Assembly: GCF_000973105.1 (NCBI RefSeq)
Contig: NC_015844.1
Span: 2,662,501-2,726,500 of the forward strand
Length of the DNA: 64,000 nucleotides
Direction: 5' to 3'
Source of the DNA: Zobellia galactanivorans
GTDB taxonomy: Bacteria; Bacteroidota; Bacteroidia; Flavobacteriales; Flavobacteriaceae
Position numbers and translations under genes: made by a program. The notes under the pieces were generated by a model. It saw nothing but the letters and a program-made list of their open reading frames with translations. It did not search any database and was not told the origin of the DNA. Below, one piece after another: positions 26,501 to 34,283 of this stretch (position 1 is its first letter; every line of letters begins with the position of its first letter).

Positions 26501-26670
26501 CCCCTGGTCGTACCGTGTACCATAACGGTAACCCCTGGAATGGGAACCCCTGCGTCGTCCTTTACATTTCCGGTAACAGTTTCCTGAGCCAGTAAATTGC
26601 CATGCCCCAGGAAATTAAATAACAGCAAAATCACGACTAAATAATTTAGTTTACGTTTTTTTCTTTTCAT
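23587..26670 (-). CDS. SusC-like TonB-dependent transporter
   Basis: A 1027-residue outer-membrane transporter with a signal peptide (LVVILLLFNFLGHGNLLA). There is no STN domain. The mature protein starts directly with the carboxypeptidase-like beta domain (about 30-110, VTGNVKDDAGVPIPGVTVMV), then the DEVVIVGYGTQRKKEVTGA region, the plug (NTPLYVVDGIPFEG, IDVLKDGASAAVYGTRASNG) and the barrel ending RRFLLGLQVKF. Absence of STN fits control by a hybrid two-component regulator rather than by sigma/FecR. It is close in sequence and architecture to the SusC at 34284-37382. The 5' region carries TTGATnAAA repeats. Confidence 0.93.
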   Translation of the reverse strand: MKRKKRKLNYLVVILLLFNFLGHGNLLAQETVTGNVKDDAGVPIPGVTVMVHGTTRGAATDFDGNFEIEASEGEVLDFSYIGFKKVSKTITSTSTPISIVMQEDTQQLDEVVIVGYGTQRKKEVTGAVVGLKSDIIEKAPVSDLGESIQGQIAGVNVQASDGRPGASANIQIRGLGSLLGSNTPLYVVDGIPFEGTPNIAPEQIQSIDVLKDGASAAVYGTRASNGVILITTKRGKEGKVEVDFSTYTGIQNITSGIPLMNTTQQMYHEEIMLEALGSDPLIFFFNPDALKYDSDYVSAVQNDNALLKNYVVGVNGGTKDLSMNFSANYYDQDGVMINSGFNRLSTRLNTQFTKGKFKLFGSLGLTYENTTQEPWGLYEYAVWQQPWQPPLNGLTQTGENEVVLPVRNAIAYSYLSSTLKNSDKRKVKSNNIAINMEYEILDGLTYKLNLGRNNWDYQRKFLQPQYLVTNLDGSFNATASREDAILSEDYVWNERNTMENILNFNTDFGKHNFNATGVLSYEKFKSKEVGVGVIGLLSNETPSLGAGQNGITPTSYDYTNTLSGLMGRLQYNYDGKYLFSASIRRDGSSNFSKENKYGVFPGVSIGWNISDENFLKNSDKISNLKLRGSWAEVGNQSIAAYSTATQIETGVNYLFDDAESLTPGYVQRRISNSDLKWETKISKNIGLDLSMFNNRFTFTADVYENERKEMLLPLSTPPSAGTSQPRDVGTYNPIFVNAGDMTNRGIELAASYKGGLDHELVWDVSATFTTNKNEITNLNGIERGYGGARPSVTLGTGVDYTTFNAVGYEAGAFFLVETDGVIKTQEELDAYKTIYSGAKLGDMRYVDQNGDNVIDDNDRVYKGSGQPEFEIGLNFNLAYKGFDLFVQNYFSGGAEIFNGSRYLAYTKGRHLEQYNMWSPQNPNSDIPTFRQDSYGNNVRARSDYWLEDGTYFRVRNITLGYTIPSETTSSIGLNKLRLYLSAMNPITITDYTGFDPEIGGNGLSTRGVDIGNYPVARRFLLGLQVKF

Positions 26671-26763
26671 AATGCTACGTTAAGTGGTTTAGAAAAATTA
26701 TCAATAACTGATAAAACAAGAATAGTTATGGTTGATAATTGCGAATAAATGAATTATTGTAGC

Positions 26764-26849
26764 CAAAAATATGTATTTGATAAAAGGATTGATCAAATGT
26801 AAACTTGATAAAAACTAGACATCAATTTAACGATCGGAGGTTGATCAAA
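26764..26849 (-). promoter_or_regulatory. Promoter and direct repeats upstream of the minus-strand SusC operon
   Basis: On the minus strand TATTTTTG (26771-26764) is a -7 element about 93 bases before the ATG; no TTTG lies at the -33 position. Immediately upstream are TTGATAAAA (26777), TTGATCAAA (26789), TTGATAAAA (26805) and TTGATCAAA (26841) as read on the plus strand. The layout suggests an activator-dependent promoter. An inverted repeat TTATCA-N5-TGATAA lies in the leader near 26698-26714. Confidence 0.5.
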
Positions 26850-27189
26850 AAAAACATCAGTAGTTTTCTACCCAAAACCAGGGCCATAAAACCATTTGGT
26901 CTCATCTGAAACATGCGTTCACTAAGCTGTTCCCCATTTTAAATGATCGAGATAGGCCCAAACTATGTGAAGACATGTAAAAAAGAGGGATTCGGCGCGT
27001 TTGAGGAACATGGACCCGACATTATCACAATGCACAAAAAAAATGAGTTGTTCAGATTTTGTCTAGGCTTTTGGCAGCGCCCATTGAGCCAATTTACTAA
27101 GCTGAAATTAGGTTGGGTTCTCCGAATCGACAAACAGAGGTTTAGACAGCACCATTGACCAAAGAAGGGATCAAACAAAGACAATAGGC

Positions 27190-27847
27190 ATATGTTTGTA
27201 TGCCCTTGACATTTTAATACTGGCCATTAATTAGACCAATATAACTAGGTTGTTTATATTCGGCAAGACCCGATTGGCTCAGGTGCTTTTTTGGGAACAG
27301 TGTCTTGTGCCCCATATTTCCGAGCAAACGTCTTACCCATTTATGGTTGACCACATATTCTTTTCCTGCCAACATGTTCAGCAAGGAGAGCAGCCCTTCG
27401 GCAAGGAAGGTGGTCGCGTGCCTGTCTATCGGTCCCGTAATCTTCAGGGTTTTGGGAGACACCCCGGTCGGTAATAAAGGCTTGAACGGTTTACCTGTAA
27501 AATGGAACATTGGCTGCCAGCACTCATCCCTTTCGGCGTTTTCCTTATTAATTGCTTCCTTTCCATAACAGACCTGTTCTCTTGAAGCTTTTTTTTAATA
27601 GTCGTTCCCGACTTTCAACTGGCCAATTTGGCATAGGGTTTCTCGTTGTCGGTTTCTTTTCCCCTTTCTTGGGCACTATCCCCAAATGCCTTGGAACTGT
27701 TCTCCAAAAACTCTTTCTTCCATCTCGATATCATAACACCGCTGACATTGAACCTCTCGGTTCGGCCGGCGTGCAACGTATCTTAATGGCCTCAATGGAA
27801 ACATTTGCCTTGAACCGGGGACTGAATTTTATGCGTTTTCCTTTCAT
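27190..27847 (-). pseudogene. Degraded IS3-family transposase (orfA and orfB remnants)
   Basis: Reading the minus strand from an ATG at 27847, the OrfA start MKGKRIKFSPRFKANVSIEA is recognisable. After frameshifts the text continues as GVMISRWKKEFLENSSKAFG, then GQLKVGNDY, then KKKLQENRSVMERKQLI. The OrfB start SQCSILQVNRSSLYYRP follows, and later YVVNHKWVRRLLGNMGHKTLFPKKHLSQS, which is the conserved IS3 OrfB segment. At least three frameshifts and an internal stop separate these pieces. The DDE catalytic part is not recognisable, though decayed sequence may reach about 26940. I could not find terminal inverted repeats. Inactive relic. Confidence 0.8.
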
Positions 27848-28050
27848 GATCTTGGTTGAATTTAAACTTTCGTTTTTAACCAAGCCACTGGTACGGTTTT
27901 AAGGTAGTATTACAGTAAATTGTAATGGGGAGAACTCTTCGTAATCGCTAATAAACTCAATGGTAGCCAAAATTTTATACCATTCACGGCCATCTCGTAT
28001 TTTCTGGAACCTTATTTTTGATCAGGCTGTCATCATAGTTCTAAAAACCT

Positions 28051-28866
28051 TTATGGGGCAATTTGGGGCAAAACCAACAGCGGTACCCGGGTTTGAAAGC
28101 ATGTGTTGCGCAGTATAGGCTCCCGTAGTAGCTTTTGAAAGAAGCCGTGTTTTGTATTTAAAAGGGAGACCATACCGATATTGGGGTTTTCTTTTTCCAG
28201 AAAAAGTAGGGTTGAGGCGACCGAATTTTTCATTTCCAATTCTATAAAATTAGTATCGACCTCATTTAAAATGTGTTTTAGAACACTTTTATTGGCTTTC
28301 TGCTCGTCACTCAGTTCCTTTTCGGTATGAATATGTGCGATGGAAACCGTTGTATTCCAAAGTTTTGAAATGGCGATAAGTGGGGCTACTTCAGAGGGGG
28401 TAAAAGTATGTTTGTAATCACTTGCAAGGGTGATTGTATCCGGAAGGTCATAATCGTAATCTTCGGGTACGGCAATGACGGCACATGGATGGGCGAGGTA
28501 TTTGAGGACATCTACCGTATTGCTTCCTAAGAAGACCTCGTGCAATGTAGAGTATCCCTTGCTTCCCATAAAAATATAATCTACCGCATTATCTATTGCC
28601 GTTCGGTTGATAAGATTCAAAACGGAATCGGTCTCGAATATGGTTTGGAAACGGTGCTTGGTATTGTTGTTTTTCCTTTCCGTATGTTGTGTCAAGCGTT
28701 CTAGGTTCTTTATTGCATCCAACCTTGTTCCAGGGGCCGATGGGACGTCGTGATAGGCGTGAAGCAGATAGAAGGTGCACTCTTCGTTTTCAAAAAGAAA
28801 AAGGGCATAATCTATTGCATTTTGGGCGTTAGCTGAAAAATCGGTGGGTAAGACTATTTTTAGCAT
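28051..28866 (-). CDS. Tandem UspA-domain universal stress protein
   Basis: A 271-residue cytoplasmic protein made of two UspA-like domains. The first (1 to about 140) begins LKIVLPTDFSANAQNAIDYAL and ends with the ATP-binding-type loop FMGSKGYSTLHEVFLGSNTVDVLKYLAHPCAVIAVP. The second (about 145-271) is more divergent, with TITLASDYKHTF and the end LREPILRNTCFQTRVPLLVLP. In the first domain the G-x2-G-x9-G-S/T-type motif is nearly intact, so nucleotide binding is plausible there. Such two-domain Usp proteins are common in Flavobacteriia beside diverse genes. It lies downstream of the hybrid regulator in the same direction but 393 bases away, so it is probably separately transcribed. The space between (28867-29259) shows no gene or clear site. 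Confidence 0.85.
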   Translation of the reverse strand: MLKIVLPTDFSANAQNAIDYALFLFENEECTFYLLHAYHDVPSAPGTRLDAIKNLERLTQHTERKNNNTKHRFQTIFETDSVLNLINRTAIDNAVDYIFMGSKGYSTLHEVFLGSNTVDVLKYLAHPCAVIAVPEDYDYDLPDTITLASDYKHTFTPSEVAPLIAISKLWNTTVSIAHIHTEKELSDEQKANKSVLKHILNEVDTNFIELEMKNSVASTLLFLEKENPNIGMVSLLNTKHGFFQKLLREPILRNTCFQTRVPLLVLPQIAP

Positions 28867-29259
28867 AATGACTTTTTTATAGATTAAAATTATTCATGTA
28901 CCGTTCAAAATACTATGATATGGATCAGGAAAGGGGGAACATATTGCACCGGCCTAGGAATGTTATAGAAAAGCCGACCGCCCGTTTACGGAAATAGGGG
29001 TCAAATTTAAAGGGCGTCATCGGTAGACCCAATGTGAATTATTAATATTCAACGGAAAGACCTGTTACGATCCAAGGCGGATATCAGGTTTTGGGATATA
29101 AGATATAGGGGAGGAGGAAAAGGAAACGTTTAATTATGCAGGGGACGTTCTGGTACTTATCTGAATTTTTGTTTTTTGCAATCCGAAACCCCAAAGATAA
29201 AGGGCGCAATGAAGTAAGAGCTTATGTTTTGGAGATAGCTAAGTGCATCGAAGGGTTCA

Positions 29260-32200
29260 TTAAATCGCTTGCTTTGAATATTTTCCAGGTGTGACGCCAT
29301 ATTTTTCCTTAAAGAGTTTATTGAAATGGGAAGTGCTCTTAAATCCTGTTAGTTCACAGGTTTCCTGAACGGAGAGCTTTTCGTGAATCAATAGGTTGGC
29401 CGCCTTTTTAAGGCGATAATTCTTTAATAGTTCATAGGGGGTCTGGTCGGTTAAAACCTTTACTTTTTGATAAAAATGGGTGCGGTTCAGATAGAGCTTT
29501 TTGGCCAGACTGTTTAAATCTAGGTTTTGATTGTCTACATTTTCTTCGATTAAACTATACAGTTTATCAAGAAAGGCATTGTCGTTTCTACTGTTTTTGT
29601 TGTCTTTGGTCAATGGAATGCCTATTTGGTACCTTTCGCTTAAGCGCTTACGGTTGGTCAATAGGGCTTCGGTTGTGGTAATCAGCCTTTGTGGGTCAAA
29701 AGGTTTTTTTATGTAGGCATCGGCTCCATCTTTAATACCACGTATATGGTCTTTTATATTGGTCAACGCAGTTAAAAGAATTACCGGAATGTGACTGGTC
29801 TGCAAATTGGATTTAATGTTCACGCAAAGGTCTAGACCGTTCATTTCCGGCATCTGTATGTCGCTGATTATAATATCGGGCCACTGCTCTTTCAGGGCCT
29901 CTAAACACTCTTTTCCGTTTCTAAAACTCTTTACCCTAAAATATTGCGATAGCAATTCAGTTACATAGGTTCTCATTTCTAGATTGTCTTCCACGTAAAA
30001 AATTAAGGACTCGGAGAACTTTCCGCTTACTTTTACTTGAACGGGAGCATTTTCGTTTGCCTGGTCACGGTGGAAGGCAATTTCTTTTTCTTCAGGGAGT
30101 TTTATTTCTTTTAACGAGAGTTTATCTTTGGTGGATTGACTTTTTACAATAGGTAGTTTCATCGTGATTTTAGTGCCTTCGCCCAATTTGCTTTCCGCTT
30201 TAATGTATCCGTAGTGCATTTCTACGAGTCGTTTAGAAAAGGCCAGGCCTATACCAGATCCACTTAAGTGACTGTTTTGCTTTTTATGCGATTGGTAAAA
30301 CCTTTCAAAAATATGATCTAAATCTACACTGTCAATACCAATGCCCGTGTCCGTAACCGATACGATAAGGTCTTTGTCTTGATCGGTAAATTCGACCGCA
30401 ATCTTGTCATTGGTTTTAGTGTATTTGAATGCATTGTTGAGTAGGTTGTTTAAAATTTTCTCTAGTTTGTCACGATCAGCGACTACAATAAGTGATTCTT
30501 TACCGCCTATCACCTCTATGCTTTTTTTGTCGTTCATGGCCATAAACCTGAAGTCTGCTATAACCTCCTCCAGAAAGTCCTTAAAATCAAAGCGGGAATA
30601 AGTCATTTTTAAAAGATTGTCATCGGCCCGTTTGAAATCTTGTACTTGTTCTATAAGTTCATAGATTTTTTTTAGTTGGCGTTTTATTAGGTTCAGTTTA
30701 TCGGTAAGTTCCGGGTTTCCGTTAAACCTTTCTATTAGTGCGTTGGTTGGTCCGGCTATTAAAGTTAAGGGGGTTTTTATCTCATGTGAAATATTCGAAA
30801 AGAAACGCAATTTGGCCTCGTTGGCGTCTTTTACATTGTTGATTTTAAGTTGTTCGATCTCTACCTTATGGTTTAAATCCTGAATCTTCATTAAGGTACG
30901 GTTTACGATGAAACCAACTATCAGAATAAGCAGAATATAGGTGGCATAGGCTAGATTTGTTTTCCAAAATGGAGGAATGATAGATATATTGATTTGTTTG
31001 GGTTTGGTCCATTCGTTTAGAGAATTGGAAACCATGGCCTGTAATTGATACTCCCCTGGGGGCAACCCACTATAGGAAATAGTTTTTTGATGTGATGGGA
31101 CCCTGATCCACTCTTTGTTCAATGGAGACAGCCTATATTTTATACTATGGTTTGTTGGGTTGGCAAAGTGGAGGCTTGTGAGCTCCAAGGAAAAAACGTT
31201 TTCATTGTGTTTTAATACGAGGTTTTCGGTTTCGGACAGCCGTTTATCCAAAAGTACCCTTCCGTTTATCGAATCACCCGCCTTGATGGTTGTGTTGAGC
31301 AGTTTAAAGTTTCCAAAGTCAAATTTGGGCAAGGGTTCGCAGTTCGGTATTTCTTCGGGTTTAAAATAACAAATGCCGTTTAGGCCTGAGAAAGCCATGT
31401 AGCCATTTTTTAAATAGGCGCTGGAATACCAGAAATCTTCAAAAGGCAGCCCGTCGGATGAATGGAACTTTCTAATGGTGTTTTTTTTGGTATCAAGCTT
31501 ATTCAGGCCAATGTTCGTCGCAATCCAAAGATTCTGGTCTTTATCGTGTAATATGCTTTTTACTACATTATTGGATAGGCCATGCTCTTCGGTAAAAGAT
31601 ATGAATTTTGTTCCCGTTTCACTTTCTGTCATTTTGCATATCCCCCCACCTTCGGTCCCGATCCATAGTTCGTTGTTAGGTAGACGTATTATCGAACTCA
31701 CAAAGTTTACGGGTAGGGAAAAACTATTGGAAACATCGTTTTTGTATTGTTGTATCTGGGCATTTTTCAAGGAATCTTCGGAGTTTATCCTGAACAATCC
31801 TTTTTTATGTGTTCCGATCCAGATGTTGGTATCCAATGGGTCTGCGTATATGCATCGCACGTGTCCTATTTTGCTGTCCTTAAACAGGGCGTTTTCGTTC
31901 AGTTCCTCGATATTGATAACTTCGTTGGCCTTGTTCAAGGTTATTTTATATACCCCGGTCATACCTGCTAGCCATATGTTTCCTTGTTTGTCTTCGATAT
32001 AGGAATTGATATGGATGTAAGTGGGTAAGGTTTTTTTATCGGTTTTTACGACTTGGTAGTTTTTACGGCCCGTGGGTATTCTGCACAAACCGATGTCTTT
32101 GATCTTTAACCATATGTTCTTTCGCGAATCGTTAAAGACGGTTCCCGAGTTTTGTCTTTCTTCTTTGGTGAAATTGAAATTTGTGTGTTCAAATTTTTGG

Positions 32201-33363
32201 GTTTCGGTGTTGAACAAGTGAATCCCTTCCAGTTCTGAACTAAGGTAGATTCTTTTCGGGTCTATTGCGGATATACTAGTAATGTTGTTATGTCCAAAAC
32301 CAAGGGGGGCGCCTATAGTTGTATCGGTCTTTTTAAAAGGGGAGGTGTCTGATTTGAATTGGTATAGTCCCTTGTTGAAAGTGCCGAACCAACAATCCCC
32401 TAATGATGATTGATAAAAGCAACTGCTTTTTATATTTCCTGTTTCAAACTCAAAGTAAGAAGTCTCGTATGGGGCGCTGGCCTTAAGGTCTGATGCATTG
32501 TTTATCCGCATAAACCCATTATAGAGTAGTCCTAGCCAAACTTGATTGGTATTGTCGACCATACAACTGTTGAAAATTTTTTTAACGAAGGCTTTCTTGA
32601 TGAGTTTAAAGCGAAAGGAGTCATTGTTTTGCTCAAATTCGACAAGGGCTATACCACCTTCATTAAGTGTTACTAGCAAGGTGTTTTTATCAATTTTTTC
32701 TATAGCGGTGCATGCGTAAATATGTTTACGTAAGATTCTTTTGAAAGTTCTGGTGTTTAAGTTGAATATGAAGAAACCTACAGAAGTGGTATATAAATAG
32801 TTGAAAGGGTCAAGCTTAGCTACATTGTAAATTATCGATGATTTTAATTTTTGAACGGGCAGCGGATAGGTCCCCACAAAACTATAATCGTCCTTGAACA
32901 ATAAAATACCATAATTTTCGGTGGCACAAAGAACAAAACCGCTACTTGCCGAGAAGCTCCGTATTACAGGGCTGTCGCCATTTTTTTTAGAAAGGCCATC
33001 CATTGTGATTTCCTTAAATTCTTCTTTTGAAGTATTGTAGATGCTAAGACCTTCATCGGTACCGATCCAAATGTTTTTGTTTTTATCCTCAAATAATGTT
33101 CTTACCCGGTTATTGCTCAAAGGCTTCTGACTATTTGTGTTTTTAATGGTCTTGAATTCATAACCGTCATAAAGACTTAAGCCTTCGTAAGTGCCTATCC
33201 AAAGATATCCGTTTGAATCTTCCAATACGGATGTTATGCCATTATGGGCCAATCCGTTACTGGTGGTAAACTGTGTCGAGGGAATTGGGTTTTGGGCCAT
33301 GACGGGAGCATTGTTCAGGAACAATACTAAATGAAGAAATATATAATTCATCAATAACTTCAT
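29260..33363 (-). CDS. Hybrid two-component system regulator (HTCS)
   Basis: A 1367-residue fusion of sensor and regulator. The order is: signal/membrane segment (1-23); two seven-bladed propellers of Reg_prop repeats (about 28-720; repeated GYLWIGTYEGLSLY, NIWIGTDEGLSIY, LWIATNIGLNKLD); a Y_Y_Y domain (about 730-805, SIKYRLSPLNKEWIRV); a membrane segment near 815-835; HisKA with FFSNISHEIKTPLTL (His near 860); HATPase (NAFKYT, DTGIGI, GSGIGLAFSKRL); a receiver with IIISDIQMPEMNG (Asp near 1168) and KKPFDP; and a C-terminal AraC-type helix-turn-helix (about 1265-1367). HTCS proteins bind an oligosaccharide in the periplasm and activate nearby PUL genes. It sits between the two SusC-SusD cassettes and may control both. 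Confidence 0.95.
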   Translation of the reverse strand: MKLLMNYIFLHLVLFLNNAPVMAQNPIPSTQFTTSNGLAHNGITSVLEDSNGYLWIGTYEGLSLYDGYEFKTIKNTNSQKPLSNNRVRTLFEDKNKNIWIGTDEGLSIYNTSKEEFKEITMDGLSKKNGDSPVIRSFSASSGFVLCATENYGILLFKDDYSFVGTYPLPVQKLKSSIIYNVAKLDPFNYLYTTSVGFFIFNLNTRTFKRILRKHIYACTAIEKIDKNTLLVTLNEGGIALVEFEQNNDSFRFKLIKKAFVKKIFNSCMVDNTNQVWLGLLYNGFMRINNASDLKASAPYETSYFEFETGNIKSSCFYQSSLGDCWFGTFNKGLYQFKSDTSPFKKTDTTIGAPLGFGHNNITSISAIDPKRIYLSSELEGIHLFNTETQKFEHTNFNFTKEERQNSGTVFNDSRKNIWLKIKDIGLCRIPTGRKNYQVVKTDKKTLPTYIHINSYIEDKQGNIWLAGMTGVYKITLNKANEVINIEELNENALFKDSKIGHVRCIYADPLDTNIWIGTHKKGLFRINSEDSLKNAQIQQYKNDVSNSFSLPVNFVSSIIRLPNNELWIGTEGGGICKMTESETGTKFISFTEEHGLSNNVVKSILHDKDQNLWIATNIGLNKLDTKKNTIRKFHSSDGLPFEDFWYSSAYLKNGYMAFSGLNGICYFKPEEIPNCEPLPKFDFGNFKLLNTTIKAGDSINGRVLLDKRLSETENLVLKHNENVFSLELTSLHFANPTNHSIKYRLSPLNKEWIRVPSHQKTISYSGLPPGEYQLQAMVSNSLNEWTKPKQINISIIPPFWKTNLAYATYILLILIVGFIVNRTLMKIQDLNHKVEIEQLKINNVKDANEAKLRFFSNISHEIKTPLTLIAGPTNALIERFNGNPELTDKLNLIKRQLKKIYELIEQVQDFKRADDNLLKMTYSRFDFKDFLEEVIADFRFMAMNDKKSIEVIGGKESLIVVADRDKLEKILNNLLNNAFKYTKTNDKIAVEFTDQDKDLIVSVTDTGIGIDSVDLDHIFERFYQSHKKQNSHLSGSGIGLAFSKRLVEMHYGYIKAESKLGEGTKITMKLPIVKSQSTKDKLSLKEIKLPEEKEIAFHRDQANENAPVQVKVSGKFSESLIFYVEDNLEMRTYVTELLSQYFRVKSFRNGKECLEALKEQWPDIIISDIQMPEMNGLDLCVNIKSNLQTSHIPVILLTALTNIKDHIRGIKDGADAYIKKPFDPQRLITTTEALLTNRKRLSERYQIGIPLTKDNKNSRNDNAFLDKLYSLIEENVDNQNLDLNSLAKKLYLNRTHFYQKVKVLTDQTPYELLKNYRLKKAANLLIHEKLSVQETCELTGFKSTSHFNKLFKEKYGVTPGKYSKQAI

Positions 33364-34283
33364 ATGTCACTGTGTTTAATTTGTTCAGAGGGGAGCGGAT
33401 CGGCTCTCCATATGTAATTCTACTTTTGTTTTTCCAAAAAGCTCGGTCATTTTCGATGACATTCAAGTGGAGCACAACAATTTGCGACAAACCATAACCA
33501 TAGCCGAATATAGATATATTATGGAATAAAATTAATTTCCTCTTCAACAAGAGAACCACGAAATGGTGTCAGCGAATTTTTTGAGCTGGTTGTTGAACTA
33601 CATGTTTATTCGGCTTATAGAACTGTAATTCAATTTGTTATTGCATTGATTTACTGGTGAGCATTTTTAATTTACGGTGCAACATTTTGTTCTTCCTTTA
33701 TATTTAAATATTTGATAACCAAGCATTGATTATGGAAAATGTCAAAATGTTTTTTAGAAAGTTAAGTGCTCTAAAAAATAGTTGTGTTTGCTTGTCAGTT
33801 GTGTGTCTCTAGTAATGAAAAAGGGTGAAGTTGTAAGGGGTTTCTACCGTCACAACCCACTTTGTTGACCTTATAGATTCATTTGCAATTGGTGTGCGAA
33901 CAGGCTGCTGCCGACAGCTGGGCTTTGTTATTGATAAACCAATGGTTACTGTTGGTTTGATGTGTTTTGAGGATTCTTTTTTATCAATTCCAATGCTTTT
34001 TAAGACTGCACTATCGGATACCGGGAATTGAAATAAAAACATCAGGGAATTTTGAACTTATCCGGAGTACACGTTCCTGTGATGCCCAACTTGAAGTAGC
34101 GGTTGAAAGCGATTTGCGATAAATAGAATTTATGGGATTGTATAAGTGAACGAAAAGTAAGCGGCGGTTACCTTGAGCGAGGTATGGCTTTAATATAAAA
34201 CCGAGTATTTAACCTTTGGCCGGTCGTCGATACTGTAAGACTTGTTATCGATGGTCGGCAACTAACTAACTAATTTTAAACCT
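33364..34283. promoter_or_regulatory. 920-base intergenic region between HTCS and the plus-strand SusC operon
   Basis: No gene is supported here. It must hold the divergent promoters of the HTCS and SusC genes. Scattered TTGATAA-like motifs occur near 33711, 33726 and 33931, and in reverse near 33982. An imperfect inverted repeat at about 34219-34260 (CGTCGATA ... TATCGATG) lies just before the SusC start and would fold in the mRNA leader. I could not define a convincing -33/-7 pair. Confidence 0.35.

Noticed and set aside
27552-27902. A plus-strand frame of 116 codons over the IS3 remnant
   Set aside because: The opposite strand carries clear IS3 OrfA/OrfB segments in broken frames, so the plus-strand frame is a shadow.
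33809-34042. A 77-codon minus-strand frame in the gap upstream of the plus-strand SusC
   Set aside because: Composition looks non-coding, there is no family resemblance, and it would lie in the regulatory region of two divergent genes.
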